Source: Bilamarchaeum sp040758595 (GTDB lineage: Archaea > Micrarchaeota > Micrarchaeia > Anstonellales > Bilamarchaeaceae). Taken from it: a DNA stretch of 64,000 bases. The stretch is from positions 1 to 64,000 of the forward strand of contig JBFLVJ010000008.1 in NCBI GenBank assembly GCA_040758595.1, read 5' to 3'. The translations under genes were made by a program, and so were the position numbers. Under the pieces are notes generated by a model, which was not told where the DNA came from, did no database searches, and was given only the letters and a program-made list of their open reading frames with translations. Of this stretch, positions 48,355-57,181 are shown in pieces; the stretch's first letter is position 1, and every line of letters starts with the position of its first letter.

Positions 48355-49737
48355 ATGATGAAGGAATACAAGACGATAACCGAGATAGCAGGTCCGCTCG
48401 TATTCGTGTCTGACGTGAGCGGCGTCGGCTACAACGAGATAGTCGAGATCATGCTCCCCAGCGGCGAGCGCAGGAAGGGGCAGGTGCTCGATGTCTCCAA
48501 GAACATGGCGGTTGTCCAGGTGTTCGGCCCGACGGCTGGCATCTCCACCGACCAGACGACGGTGAGATTCCTCGGAGAGACCATGAGGCTCGGCCTCAGC
48601 ACCGACATGCTCGGGCGCGTGTTCACGGGCCTGGGCGAGCCCCGCGACAAGGGCCCCAGGATAATCCCCAAGGAGAAGCTCGACATCACCGGATTGCCTA
48701 TCAACCCCTTTTCGCGCGAGATGCCCAACGAGTTCATCCAGACCGGTATATCGACCGTGGACGCGATGAACACGCTGGTCCGTGGACAGAAGCTGCCCAT
48801 ATTTTCAGGCGCCGGCCTTCCCCACAACCAGCTGACCGTGCAGATAGCCAGGCAGGCGAGGGTCCGCGGAACGGGCGAGAAGTTCGCCGTCGTGTTCGCG
48901 GCCATCGGTATCACCCACGAGGAAGCATCCTACTTCATGAGGGACTTCGAGAAGACCGGAGCCCTGGAAAACGCGGTGCTGTTCCTGAACCTGGCCGACG
49001 ACCCGTCGGTCGAGCGTATCATCACCCCGAGGCTCGCGCTGACCACGGCTGAATACCTCGCTTACGAGCAGGGCATGCATGTGCTGACCCTCATCACGGA
49101 CATGACCAACTACTGCGAAGCGCTCCGTGAGATATCCTCTGCAAGGCAGGAGGTGCCCGGCCGCCGCGGCTACCCTGGTTACATGTACACCGATCTCTCT
49201 ACGATTTACGAGAGGGCCGGCCGTGTGAAAGGAAGCAACGGTTCGGTCACGCAGATCCCGGTGCTGACCATGCCCGGCGACGACAAGACCCACCCCATCC
49301 CAGACCTCACCGGATACATCACCGAAGGGCAGATACTGCTCAGCAGGGACCTCCACAGGAAGAACATCTATCCGCCCGTGGACCCCCTGCCCTCGCTCTC
49401 AAGGCTCATGAACTCCGGTATCGGAGACAAGAAGACCAGAGAGGACCACAAGGGGGTCTCAGACCAGCTCTATGCGGGCTATGCCAACGGCCGTGATCTG
49501 AGGAGCCTCAGCGCGGTCGTCGGTGAGGAAGCCCTTTCCGCGACAGACAGGAGATTCCTGAGATTGGCGGATGAGTTCGAGAAGAGGTTCATCCAGCAGG
49601 GGCCGTATGAGAACCGTGACATAGAGACCACGCTAGATCTGGGCTGGGAACTGCTCTCGATACTGCCCGAGGAGGAGCTGAAGAGGGTCAAGAAGGACCA
49701 CATCCCGAAGTACATGAAGAAGAAGTACGAAGTCTAG
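48355..49737 (+). CDS. atpB: A-type ATP synthase regulatory subunit B
   Basis: 460 residues. Degenerate P-loop IFSGAGLPHNQLTVQIARQA, ERIITPRLALTTAEYLAYEQ, EISSARQEVPGRRGYPGYMY and TDLSTIYERAGRVKGSNGSV. It alternates with A in the A3B3 head and binds nucleotide without hydrolysis. ATG 48355 (or 48358) follows the atpA stop by two bases. Confidence 0.96.
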   Translation: MMKEYKTITEIAGPLVFVSDVSGVGYNEIVEIMLPSGERRKGQVLDVSKNMAVVQVFGPTAGISTDQTTVRFLGETMRLGLSTDMLGRVFTGLGEPRDKGPRIIPKEKLDITGLPINPFSREMPNEFIQTGISTVDAMNTLVRGQKLPIFSGAGLPHNQLTVQIARQARVRGTGEKFAVVFAAIGITHEEASYFMRDFEKTGALENAVLFLNLADDPSVERIITPRLALTTAEYLAYEQGMHVLTLITDMTNYCEALREISSARQEVPGRRGYPGYMYTDLSTIYERAGRVKGSNGSVTQIPVLTMPGDDKTHPIPDLTGYITEGQILLSRDLHRKNIYPPVDPLPSLSRLMNSGIGDKKTREDHKGVSDQLYAGYANGRDLRSLSAVVGEEALSATDRRFLRLADEFEKRFIQQGPYENRDIETTLDLGWELLSILPEEELKRVKKDHIPKYMKKKYEV

Positions 49738-49740
49738 AGA

Positions 49741-49861
49741 GGTCCTGGACACATGACCTGGAACCCTAGACCCGATGCCGCGAACAAGTTCGCGGGCACA
49801 TCTTGAACGCTGCGGCGTTCAAAATGAACCCGGAACTGGAAACCGGAGACAGGTGACTGAT
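49741..49861 (+). repeat. atpB-atpD spacer: two perfect hairpins and ACCCGGAAC
   Basis: The 124-bp spacer, long for this operon, contains CCGCGAAC-AA-GTTCGCGG (49778-49795), TTGAACGC-TGCG-GCGTTCAA (49803-49822) and ACCCGGAAC (49828-49836). AGGTGA for atpD follows at 49851-49856. It could set the level of atpD or stabilise the mRNA, or be an inserted element. Confidence 0.65.
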
Positions 49862-50512
49862 ATGGCTGGAGCAACTGACGTGAACCCGACCCGGATGGAG
49901 CTCATAAAGACAAAGGACCGCATCAAGCTAGCCGGCAAGGGCCACAAGCTCCTCAAGCAGAAGCGGGATGCGCTGATCCTGGAGTTCTTCAAGATACTCA
50001 AGAAGGCACAGGACCTGCGCGGCCAGCTGGCCAAGAAGGTGGCAGACGGCTACCTCTCTCTGGCCCGGGCCGAGACCTACCACAACCTCCAGGAGCTCAC
50101 CAAAGTGTCCCTGGACCTGCGGAAGGACATAGACATCGACATCGAGGTCCGCAACGTCATGGGCGTCAAGATTCCCAATATCACCACGAAGATGGAGGAG
50201 AAGCACTTCATGAGCCTGCCCACCTACTCCGTGGCGGCGACAAGCGCCAAGATAGACCAGGCGGTTGAGGACTTCAACGACATCCTGGGCATGGTCATCA
50301 AACTGGCAGAGACCGAGACCGCGATGAAGAGGCTCATCATCGAGATAGAGAAGACGAAGAGGCGCGTCAACGCCCTCGAATTCGTCCTCATCCCGCGCCT
50401 CCAGGAGCAGCAGAAGATGATCGCCTTCCGCCTCGAGGAGATGGAGCGCGACAGCTTCGTGTCCCTGAAGGCGATAAAGCGGAAACTGGAGAAAGAGAAG
50501 GCGGCCTCCTAA
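49862..50512 (+). CDS. atpD: A-type ATP synthase subunit D
   Basis: 216 residues of long helices: NPTRMELIKTKDRIKLAGKG, LLKQKRDALILEFFKILKKA, and C-terminal KTKRRVNALEFVLIPRLQEQ. It is the central rotor shaft inside the A3B3 head. The start at 49862 has AGGTGA upstream; the frame extends further left through the repeat spacer without a ribosome site. The end overlaps the next convergent gene by four bases. Confidence 0.94.
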   Translation: MAGATDVNPTRMELIKTKDRIKLAGKGHKLLKQKRDALILEFFKILKKAQDLRGQLAKKVADGYLSLARAETYHNLQELTKVSLDLRKDIDIDIEVRNVMGVKIPNITTKMEEKHFMSLPTYSVAATSAKIDQAVEDFNDILGMVIKLAETETAMKRLIIEIEKTKRRVNALEFVLIPRLQEQQKMIAFRLEEMERDSFVSLKAIKRKLEKEKAAS

Positions 50513-51666
50513 TTAGAGGAGGACCGATCTATCTCGGCGCACCGCTCGCTCGGATGGGTGTGTCTCTTCATTATCTCGGCGAGTTCCATGTAATCGACCA
50601 TGCGCGATGTACGTGCGCTCTGGGGTGCCGCCCTTATTATCCTGAGCAGCAGCTCCTCGTCGCTCCTGCTCGCCGCCATGACCATGTTCATCACGATCTT
50701 CTTTTCATTGGCGCTGAGCATCATGTCTGCCGCCATCAGCGCATGCTCGAGCGGGCAGGTGAGGCTGCGCACAAGCATATTCTCTATGAAGCCGCGCACG
50801 CTGCGTATCCCATTCCCTCCGTTGCCGAAGAGCTCCTCCGCCTCACCGACGCTTGCCTCTGCCTCGTCTGTGGTCCAGGCGCTCGTCCCGTCATGCAGCT
50901 GGTGGCCCGTGGCCATCGCCCTTTTCATCCCCTCTCCCCTGTACATCTCCCCCCGTCTTGCGACATCGTACATGAGAGATTCGGCCTGCCTGTAGGCGGC
51001 CTTGATTGTCAATACCGAGCGGAGGGCGTCATCGCCGAGAACCTCCACCCCTCTCACGAGATTTCCAGCCGGGAACTCGTGGAACTCTGGGTTGGCGAAC
51101 GAGAGGACCTCGGCCCCATCATCGCACATGATGAACATGCCCGGCACCGGGGTGATGACGGGCATGTCGCCGTGTTTCGCATGTTCTGCCATCGCCTCCA
51201 GTATATCCGGGTGCTTAGGGTCCACATGGTTGTATGTGAACAGCGTGGGGACGCCCATCCGCCTCAGCAGGGCTATCCCGACCAGCGTGAGCGATTCCAG
51301 GTCGAGAACCCGAACCTCCTTCCCTGCCGTGCTATGCGTCCTGGAGTCTGCCAGGGAGCCTGCGCAGCCGCAATCGAGCCCTTCAGGGGTTTCACCGAGC
51401 ACGAACGGCACCTCCAGATTCGAGCTTATGGCATAATCCTGGTTCTGCGGGCTCAGGGCCACTATGGTGGCAAGCACCGGATCGGGTTTGGGCATCGAAC
51501 GCATCCTGTCGTGTATCTCATCCATGAGATCGGCGAGGCTCCCTCCCCGGTCCGCGAAAGGGCCTTCCAAGGCAAGGCCGGTGTCATCGAGCGTCTTCTG
51601 CATCCTGTTGAGCTGCGGGCGCATCTTCCTGACGCTGCGGCTAAGGAGCATCACTGATTTGGACAT
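50509..51666 (-). CDS. Unknown soluble protein
   Basis: 385 residues from ATG 51666. No family recognised. A Cys-Gly-Cys (GLDCGCAGSLADSRTHSTAG) followed by LTLVGIALLRRMGVPTLFTY is faintly like the transglutaminase/cysteine-protease core, but the catalytic Cys, His and Asp cannot be aligned with confidence. The last third is helical, with two methionine-rich stretches. A TATA-like box (plus-strand 51690-51696) lies 26 bp before ATG 51666, so that start is preferred to 51675. Convergent with atpD. Confidence 0.6.
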   Translation of the reverse strand: MSKSVMLLSRSVRKMRPQLNRMQKTLDDTGLALEGPFADRGGSLADLMDEIHDRMRSMPKPDPVLATIVALSPQNQDYAISSNLEVPFVLGETPEGLDCGCAGSLADSRTHSTAGKEVRVLDLESLTLVGIALLRRMGVPTLFTYNHVDPKHPDILEAMAEHAKHGDMPVITPVPGMFIMCDDGAEVLSFANPEFHEFPAGNLVRGVEVLGDDALRSVLTIKAAYRQAESLMYDVARRGEMYRGEGMKRAMATGHQLHDGTSAWTTDEAEASVGEAEELFGNGGNGIRSVRGFIENMLVRSLTCPLEHALMAADMMLSANEKKIVMNMVMAASRSDEELLLRIIRAAPQSARTSRMVDYMELAEIMKRHTHPSERCAEIDRSSSN

Positions 51667-51779
51667 ACTGGGCATATATCCCCAGAAAGTTATAAAAAGG
51701 CTAACAAAATGGCCCGTATCTTCGGTTTTGCCCGAACCAAAAGGGCAATCGTTTAAATATCGCTTTCCTAGTGCTCTCT

Positions 51780-52109
51780 ATGAGACTATTGACGCTCGCG
51801 CTGTTCGTGGCGCTATTGGGTATGGGCTGCATAACGAGCCAGCCTCCGCAACCGCCGCCACAGGACGGGGTGGACACATCGAACGCGATAACGCAGACCA
51901 TGTGCGAGGATGCCGGAGGGCACTGGAACGAGTGCGGTTCGGCATGCAGGGGCGAGCCCGAAGGGACTCCGTGCATACTGATGTGCGTGCAGTACTGCGA
52001 ATGCGGAGGGATAGCTGGCTTCGGCTGTCCTGCCGGATATGTCTGCACAGACTACTTGCCTGAAGGCGCCGCTGATGCGATGGGTATTTGTAAAAGAGTC
52101 AGTCAATGA
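51780..52109 (+). CDS. Small cysteine-rich lipoprotein
   Basis: 109 residues: lipoprotein signal (LTLALFVALLGMGCITSQPP), proline-rich spacer, and a compact domain with about ten cysteines (CEDAGGHWNECGSACRGEPE, CILMCVQYCECGGIAGFGCP). Disulfide-rich, outside the cell. TTTAAATA at 51751-51758 is 26 bp before the ATG, so the mRNA is leaderless. Nine bases before the SIMPL gene, likely an operon. Confidence 0.72.
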   Translation: MRLLTLALFVALLGMGCITSQPPQPPPQDGVDTSNAITQTMCEDAGGHWNECGSACRGEPEGTPCILMCVQYCECGGIAGFGCPAGYVCTDYLPEGAADAMGICKRVSQ

Positions 52110-52118
52110 GGTGTATCT

Positions 52119-52967
52119 ATGGCTAAAGAAAACACAGAAGCGATGCCCCAACGGGGCTTCATGCTGGTGGCAGCCGCCCTGTTCATGATGGTCGGCATGC
52201 TGGGCAGCGCCTACATGCTGGCCCAGGTGGATTATTCGCCGACGGTGAATGTGGAAGGCGGGCCTACCAACCCGACCGTCTATGTGTCCAGCACACCTCC
52301 GGACCATGCGATATCCGTGTCTGCAACCGCATCCGAGAAGGTGGCTCCGGATCTGCTGAACCTCCAACTGAGGGTACAGACCGATTCATCGAACGCTGCG
52401 GAATCCCAGTCCGAGAATGCGCAGGTGACCGCAGAGCTGAAGACAGAGCTCGAGAAGCTCGGCCTGGAGGACAAAGCGATACAGACGACTTCCTATAACG
52501 TATATCCTGTCTATGACAGCGAATACGTCTGCGATGGAGGCAACAAGTGCCGCTGGGATTCGGTCCTCACCGGATACCGGACAGTGCACTCCCTGAATGT
52601 CGAGGTCACCCAGCTGGATATGGGCGGCGAGATAATAGATGCCGCTTCTACGGCGGGCGTCAACCAGACCTTCGTGGACTATGTGGACTTCACATTGAAG
52701 CCCGAGACCAGGAGGACCTTGGAGAAGGCTCTCCTCAAGGAGGCTTCGGCAGAGACCAGATCCAAGGCCCAGGAGATAGCCTCCGGCCTCGGAGTCGCCA
52801 TCGGCAGCCCGCTGACGGTGAGCGAGTCCTTCAGCTACCCGTACTACCCGGCCTATCGCGGCGGGGTGTATATGGCTGAGGCGGCGGATTATGCCGCACC
52901 GACATCGCTCTCTCCGGGCCAGGTCGAAGTGAGCGCCACGGTGAGCACGAGCTTCGCAATACAGTAA
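52119..52967 (+). CDS. SIMPL-domain (DUF541) anchored protein
   Basis: 282 residues: an N-terminal membrane helix (FMLVAAALFMMVGMLGSAYM), then a SIMPL domain outside the cell (ISVSATASEKVAPDLLNLQL, IQTTSYNVYPVYDSEYVCDG, GYRTVHSLNVEVTQLDMGGE). SIMPL proteins can oligomerise and are linked to stress tolerance; archaeal roles are not known. AGGTG precedes the start. Operon with the cysteine-rich lipoprotein. Confidence 0.85.
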   Translation: MAKENTEAMPQRGFMLVAAALFMMVGMLGSAYMLAQVDYSPTVNVEGGPTNPTVYVSSTPPDHAISVSATASEKVAPDLLNLQLRVQTDSSNAAESQSENAQVTAELKTELEKLGLEDKAIQTTSYNVYPVYDSEYVCDGGNKCRWDSVLTGYRTVHSLNVEVTQLDMGGEIIDAASTAGVNQTFVDYVDFTLKPETRRTLEKALLKEASAETRSKAQEIASGLGVAIGSPLTVSESFSYPYYPAYRGGVYMAEAADYAAPTSLSPGQVEVSATVSTSFAIQ

Positions 52968-53053
52968 TCTTCTTCTTTTTCCCCTCTTTTTTTCAGCAAC
53001 CAATAAAAACACCCACACTCTAATATATTCTGAAACTATATGGGGTGGGACAG

Positions 53054-54556
53054 ATGGATGACGAGGATCGCAATCCATTGGGCAATCTTGTGATCATGCC
53101 CAGCGCTGCCGTGGCCGCGCGTTTCGGAGACCTGCAGATGGCTCTCGATGCCCTGGCCTCCAGCGATCCAGTATTCGTTTTCATGGCAACCCAGGCTATT
53201 TGCCATGTATCGAAGTCCCAGGACAAATCAGCTGCGCTGAAACCGCTCCTGAAGCTGTTCGAGAGCGATTCGTATGCCATCAGGTGGGCGGCGGTTATGG
53301 CCTTGGGCGAGCTGGGGGACCAGAGGGCGGTGAAACCCCTCATCGATATGCTGGGGGACAGGAACTTCTGCGTTCAGGTGGCCGCAGCCGATTCCCTCGG
53401 GAAGCTAGCTAATCCTTGCGCCGTCGGAGCGCTCGCTGCGCTGCTCGACAGAGACAATCAGCAGAATGCATATGTCCGTGCCGCTGCCGGCAGTGCCCTC
53501 GGCGCGATGGATGACCCGGATGCGCTGGCCGCCCTCATCAAGTCGCTGGAGGACGAGCATGTCGCCGTGGTCGTATCCGCGGTCTCCGGAGCTTTGGGAG
53601 GGGCTGATGAGCCTGCGGCCGTGCAGCCGCTCGTGGACGCCCTGCACCGCACGAACATCAACAGTGCCGCGGCCCTTTCGCTCGGGAAGCTGCGCAGGCA
53701 TCTCATGGAAAAACACATACTGGACATCCTCTACCCGCTCAAGAACGGACACAGCTATAACATGAGGGCCAACTGCGCCCTGGCCATAGGAGAGATTGGC
53801 TGGCCCGGGACGTTCACATATCTGGAGGAGACCGCCCGGGATGATGCCAGCATGGCCGTCCGCTGGGCGGTTGCCAAGGCGCTCGGGAAAAGCGCGGATA
53901 AGAAAGAGGCGCTCCGTGTCCTTCTAGGCCTGCTCCGGGGCCCGGAGAAACAAGTCTCAGCGGCCGCCCTGGAGAGCGCCATCGCGTTGATGAGGGAAGT
54001 CTCCCCGACAGCGCTGAAAGAGAAGCTTTCCATAGCCATGATGTCATTCGACGATGCCGAGCGTCTGTCTGCCGCCGCCGAGGCCGCGGAGGCCTATGTC
54101 AAGCTCGCCGGCTTACTGGAGACTCCGGAAGACAAGGATAGGCGGGCGGCCGAAAGGCAGATGAAACTCTCATTGGACCGCAAGCTCACGGAGATGGAAG
54201 CGAACGCCGGCATCAAGGAATCCCTCAGGCACATCCGGAAGCTGGAGAAGAAAGGCGGTGCCGAAGCCGTGCAATCGCTCGCCGAGATGCTCGGCGAACA
54301 GAACGGCCGGGTGAGGAAAGCCGCATCAGATTCCTTAGAGAGGCTTTTGAGGAGCGAGAAATACCCGGATATCGATGCCATCCTGGCGGAAGAGTCGTCC
54401 GGAGACAGGCTGAGGCGCCTTAGGCATGCCTCCGACCGGTTCCTCGAGATCCGCCAGAGGATGGCTTCTGATGCCCGGCAGGTATCAAGAAGCGCGTCTG
54501 CGTTGCTGCCGACCGCGATGGATACGGGGTCTGGCAAGACCAAGACCAGGATATAG
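53054..54556 (+). CDS. HEAT-repeat protein
   Basis: 500 residues, mostly HEAT/PBS-lyase repeats of about 31 residues (FESDSYAIRWAAVMALGELG, NAYVRAAAGSALGAMDDPDA, DASMAVRWAVAKALGKSADK), about ten in total, then a charged helical linker and two more repeats. No phycobilin-lyase role applies in archaea; such proteins are scaffolds for protein binding. ATG 53054 is preferred over GTG 53045. TATA-like DNA lies near 53021-53030. Confidence 0.8.
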   Translation: MDDEDRNPLGNLVIMPSAAVAARFGDLQMALDALASSDPVFVFMATQAICHVSKSQDKSAALKPLLKLFESDSYAIRWAAVMALGELGDQRAVKPLIDMLGDRNFCVQVAAADSLGKLANPCAVGALAALLDRDNQQNAYVRAAAGSALGAMDDPDALAALIKSLEDEHVAVVVSAVSGALGGADEPAAVQPLVDALHRTNINSAAALSLGKLRRHLMEKHILDILYPLKNGHSYNMRANCALAIGEIGWPGTFTYLEETARDDASMAVRWAVAKALGKSADKKEALRVLLGLLRGPEKQVSAAALESAIALMREVSPTALKEKLSIAMMSFDDAERLSAAAEAAEAYVKLAGLLETPEDKDRRAAERQMKLSLDRKLTEMEANAGIKESLRHIRKLEKKGGAEAVQSLAEMLGEQNGRVRKAASDSLERLLRSEKYPDIDAILAEESSGDRLRRLRHASDRFLEIRQRMASDARQVSRSASALLPTAMDTGSGKTKTRI

Positions 54557-54586
54557 GTACTTATTTGTTATCTGCTTTCTCCAGCC

Positions 54587-55057
54587 ATGGATTGGAAGTC
54601 CCATGCGTTCTTCGGCGCGGTCTTCGCTTTGGCAGCAGGATTCCTTTTGGGCACAGACGGATTGTTCCAGCTCATCTTCATAGCGGTCTTCGGGGCGCTC
54701 TGCGCCCTTGTGCCCGATCTGGATCACGATGCCAGCAAAGGCAGGCAGTGGCTTGATGTCAGCGCGGTGGCCCTGTCAGGTCTTCTCGTGTTCCGCTCTG
54801 GTTGCGGTGAGTGGTTGTGTGTTCCGGGTCTTGACGAGCTGCGCGGGATGGTTTTGGCGTTCCTGGCCCTTTGCGGAGTCTATTTCCTGTTCTTCAGGTT
54901 CTTCAAGCCCAAGCACCGGGGGATAACGCATACGCTGGTCGCGTGTTTAGGGTTCGGGGTTTTGGTGTATGTGTTCGACGGGCTGACGCTCGGCCTCATA
55001 GGGATGTCCGCCTATTTCTCCCATCTCTTCGCCGACCAGCACATAAAAGTGATTTAG
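54587..55057 (+). CDS. YdjM-like (DUF457) membrane metal hydrolase
   Basis: 156 residues, four membrane segments. The His and Asp pattern WKSHAFFGA, ALVPDLDHDASKG, KHRGITHTLVA and YFSHLFADQH matches the DUF457/YdjM family of membrane-bound metal-dependent hydrolases. The substrate is unknown. A reverse copy of ACCCGGAAC (54821-54829) is inside the gene in the loop between segments. Ends convergent with the next gene, overlapping by four bases. Confidence 0.8.
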   Translation: MDWKSHAFFGAVFALAAGFLLGTDGLFQLIFIAVFGALCALVPDLDHDASKGRQWLDVSAVALSGLLVFRSGCGEWLCVPGLDELRGMVLAFLALCGVYFLFFRFFKPKHRGITHTLVACLGFGVLVYVFDGLTLGLIGMSAYFSHLFADQHIKVI

Positions 55058-55449
55058 AGAGTCGCTTCTTTCTTCACTTCGCACCTGAGGTTCAGCGACT
55101 GCTCCAGCCTGGTCTCGATGACGCCGTCTTTATCGAAGGAATAGAGCACCACCCCGCACTTGTACATCTGCGGTGCGGTGTAGCTTGTGGCATACACCCT
55201 GACCGATTTCTCCAGGAACTCCCTCCTCCCGACTATGCCGACCCTCACCCTGCCCTTCCGCAGGCTGTTGACCGGGTGCAAAGAGAGATGCTCGGGCACC
55301 GTGACATCCGCCTCGGCCCAGAGGGGTTGCTTGCCCTCGTTCTCCACGCGGAGTATCAGCTCCACATGGTTGCTGGAATAGCCGAAAAGCACTTCCGGGT
55401 GCGCACGGAGCGATAGCTTTACCACTGGTTCACCGTCTGTGCTATCCAC
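55054..55449 (-). CDS. Unknown beta-rich protein
   Basis: 131 residues without signal or membrane segment. The pattern HVELILRVENEGKQPLWAEA, DVTVPEHLSLHPVN and KSVRVYATSYTAPQMYKCGV looks like an Ig-like or CARDB-type beta sandwich. Similar intracellular proteins are common in euryarchaea, without a known role. Divergent from the wHTH regulator gene; convergent with the YdjM-like gene. Confidence 0.62.
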   Translation of the reverse strand: MDSTDGEPVVKLSLRAHPEVLFGYSSNHVELILRVENEGKQPLWAEADVTVPEHLSLHPVNSLRKGRVRVGIVGRREFLEKSVRVYATSYTAPQMYKCGVVLYSFDKDGVIETRLEQSLNLRCEVKKEATL

Positions 55450-55485
55450 CTCTACGCTTAAAACCTTTGTCTTAGAAATCGGATT

Positions 55486-55938
55486 ATGATCCCAGAGTCC
55501 AGGCTCATAAAGTCAGAGCTGACAATCCGGGAGCTCTCCCTGCCGGACGATGTGCTTTTGGCGAGGAAATCCCTTGTCCGGTGGCTCGCGCTCTCTTTGG
55601 GCATGATACTGCCGAACGAGAGCCGGAGGCTCCTTTTGGACATCCTGGAGGTGCTCTTCGAGGGCCATGTCAAGGGCGATGCCCCGACGACCAAGGACAT
55701 CATGGCAAGGCTCAAGGAGCTAACGAAAGAGGAGCCGAACCCCAAGGCGGTCTATTATCACCTCCAGAAACTCAAGGACCTGGGCCTGCTCACAAGGACG
55801 AAGGGCAGGTACCAGCTCGGGGATGGCGATGGGAAGAGCCTTAAGGACATCGTCAAAGGGTTCTATCTGAAGAAGGCGGATCACGCTTTCACGAACATAG
55901 AGAAGGCGCTCGAAAAGCTTGAGAGCGGCTACAGGTAA
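55486..55938 (+). CDS. Winged-helix transcriptional regulator
   Basis: 150 residues. A 35-residue N-terminal segment precedes a winged helix: LLDILEVLFEGHVKGDAPTT, KDIMARLKELTKEEPNPKAV, YYHLQKLKDLGLLTRTKGRY. The C-terminus is a helical coil. The YYHLQKL recognition helix recalls PadR/ArsR-like proteins. It lies four bases before HMG-CoA reductase, so it is in the same transcript and could control isoprenoid synthesis; that is inference. Confidence 0.75.
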   Translation: MIPESRLIKSELTIRELSLPDDVLLARKSLVRWLALSLGMILPNESRRLLLDILEVLFEGHVKGDAPTTKDIMARLKELTKEEPNPKAVYYHLQKLKDLGLLTRTKGRYQLGDGDGKSLKDIVKGFYLKKADHAFTNIEKALEKLESGYR

Positions 55939-55942
55939 TCCT

Positions 55943-57181
55943 ATGGAAGATTTCTCAGGATTCTACAAGTTGAGCCTAGAAGAGAGGCTGGAGAAGGTCA
56001 AGAAAGCGGCAAGACTAACCGACGAGGAGGTCAAAGCCCTCGTGGACAGCGGCGCTCTGGAGCTGGACAAGGCCGACAAGGTGGTGGAGAACGTGATAGG
56101 CGCGGCCCACCTGCCGCTCGGCATAGCCACCAACTTCGTGATAAACGGCAAGCCCACGCTCATCCCGATGGCCGTGGAGGAGCCTTCTGTCATCGCAGCC
56201 GCATGCCGGGCGGCCAAGCAGGCCGGCTCGTTCAAGGCAGATGCCGACGAATCGGTCATGGTAGGACAGATACAGTTGGTGGGCCTGCCTGACCCGGCGA
56301 AGGCGCTGGAGGATGTCCAGGCCAACAAAAAGCAGCTGCTCGCAGAAGCGTCCGTGGCCATGAAGCCGCATGAGAAGTACGGCTGCGGGGTGCGGGATCT
56401 CAAGCCGAAGCTCATAGACACCGGAAGAGGGCAGATGCTCATCGTGGACTTCCACATCTCAGTGGGCGATGCCCAAGGGGCGAACATGGTGAACACCACT
56501 CTGGAGAAGGTCGCTCCTTTCATAGAGAAGCTCACCGCGGGCAGGACCCGATTGAGGATAGTGAGCAACCTCGCCACCGAGCGGAAAGCGCGCGCCTCGG
56601 CGCTATGGAAGAAAGATATCGTCGGCGAAGACGTCATAGAAGGCGTCCTGGACGCCTACGAGTTCGCTAAAAACGACATCTACCGCTGCGCCACCCACAA
56701 CAAGGGCATCATGAACGGCATAGACCCGGTGGCGATGGCGACTGGCAACGATTGGCGCTCGGTGGAGGCCGGCGCCCATGCGTTCGCATCCATAGGCCAG
56801 TACAAGCCGCTCACCAAATACTACAGGAACGAGAACGGCGATCTGGTGGGTGAGATCGAGCTGCCCCTGGCGGTCGCCACGGTCGGCCCTGCGGTGAACA
56901 GCAGCCCGACCGCGAAAACAGCCCTGAAAATCATGGGCGTCACGAAATCCAAAGAGCTCGCTATGGCTATGGCCTGCATAGGGCTCGCCAACAACTTCGC
57001 GGCATTGTCCGCCCTCGCGACAGTCGGCATCCAGAAAGGCCACATGAAGCTCCACGCGAGGAACATCGCCGCCTATGCCGGCGCATCCACTCCAGAAGAC
57101 ATCGAAAGGATAGCTGAGACCCTCTCCAAGGAGGGCAACTTCAGCATCGAGAGGGCGAAAGAGCTGTTGAAAGGTGCATGA
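55943..57181 (+). CDS. hmgA: HMG-CoA reductase, class I
   Basis: 412 residues. AAHLPLGIATNFVINGKPTL, the catalytic Glu in MAVEEPSVIAAACRAAKQAG, SVGDAQGANMVNTTLEKVAP (Asp of the active site), NLATERKARASALWKKDIVG, ATGNDWRSVEAGAHAFASIG and the C-terminal catalytic His in GIQKGHMKLHARN. NADPH-dependent reduction of HMG-CoA to mevalonate, the committed step of archaeal lipid synthesis. Typical archaeal length. Its stop overlaps the next gene by eight bases. Confidence 0.95.
   Translation: MEDFSGFYKLSLEERLEKVKKAARLTDEEVKALVDSGALELDKADKVVENVIGAAHLPLGIATNFVINGKPTLIPMAVEEPSVIAAACRAAKQAGSFKADADESVMVGQIQLVGLPDPAKALEDVQANKKQLLAEASVAMKPHEKYGCGVRDLKPKLIDTGRGQMLIVDFHISVGDAQGANMVNTTLEKVAPFIEKLTAGRTRLRIVSNLATERKARASALWKKDIVGEDVIEGVLDAYEFAKNDIYRCATHNKGIMNGIDPVAMATGNDWRSVEAGAHAFASIGQYKPLTKYYRNENGDLVGEIELPLAVATVGPAVNSSPTAKTALKIMGVTKSKELAMAMACIGLANNFAALSALATVGIQKGHMKLHARNIAAYAGASTPEDIERIAETLSKEGNFSIERAKELLKGA

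Noticed and set aside
49775..49861. 29-codon upstream extension of atpD
   Set aside because: It would translate the hairpin/repeat spacer. The ATG at 49862 has AGGTGA and gives the normal subunit D length.
50509..51666. Transglutaminase-like enzyme
   Set aside because: Only a weak local resemblance near LTLVGIALLRRMGVPT. The Cys is not in the expected place and no His/Asp pair could be aligned.
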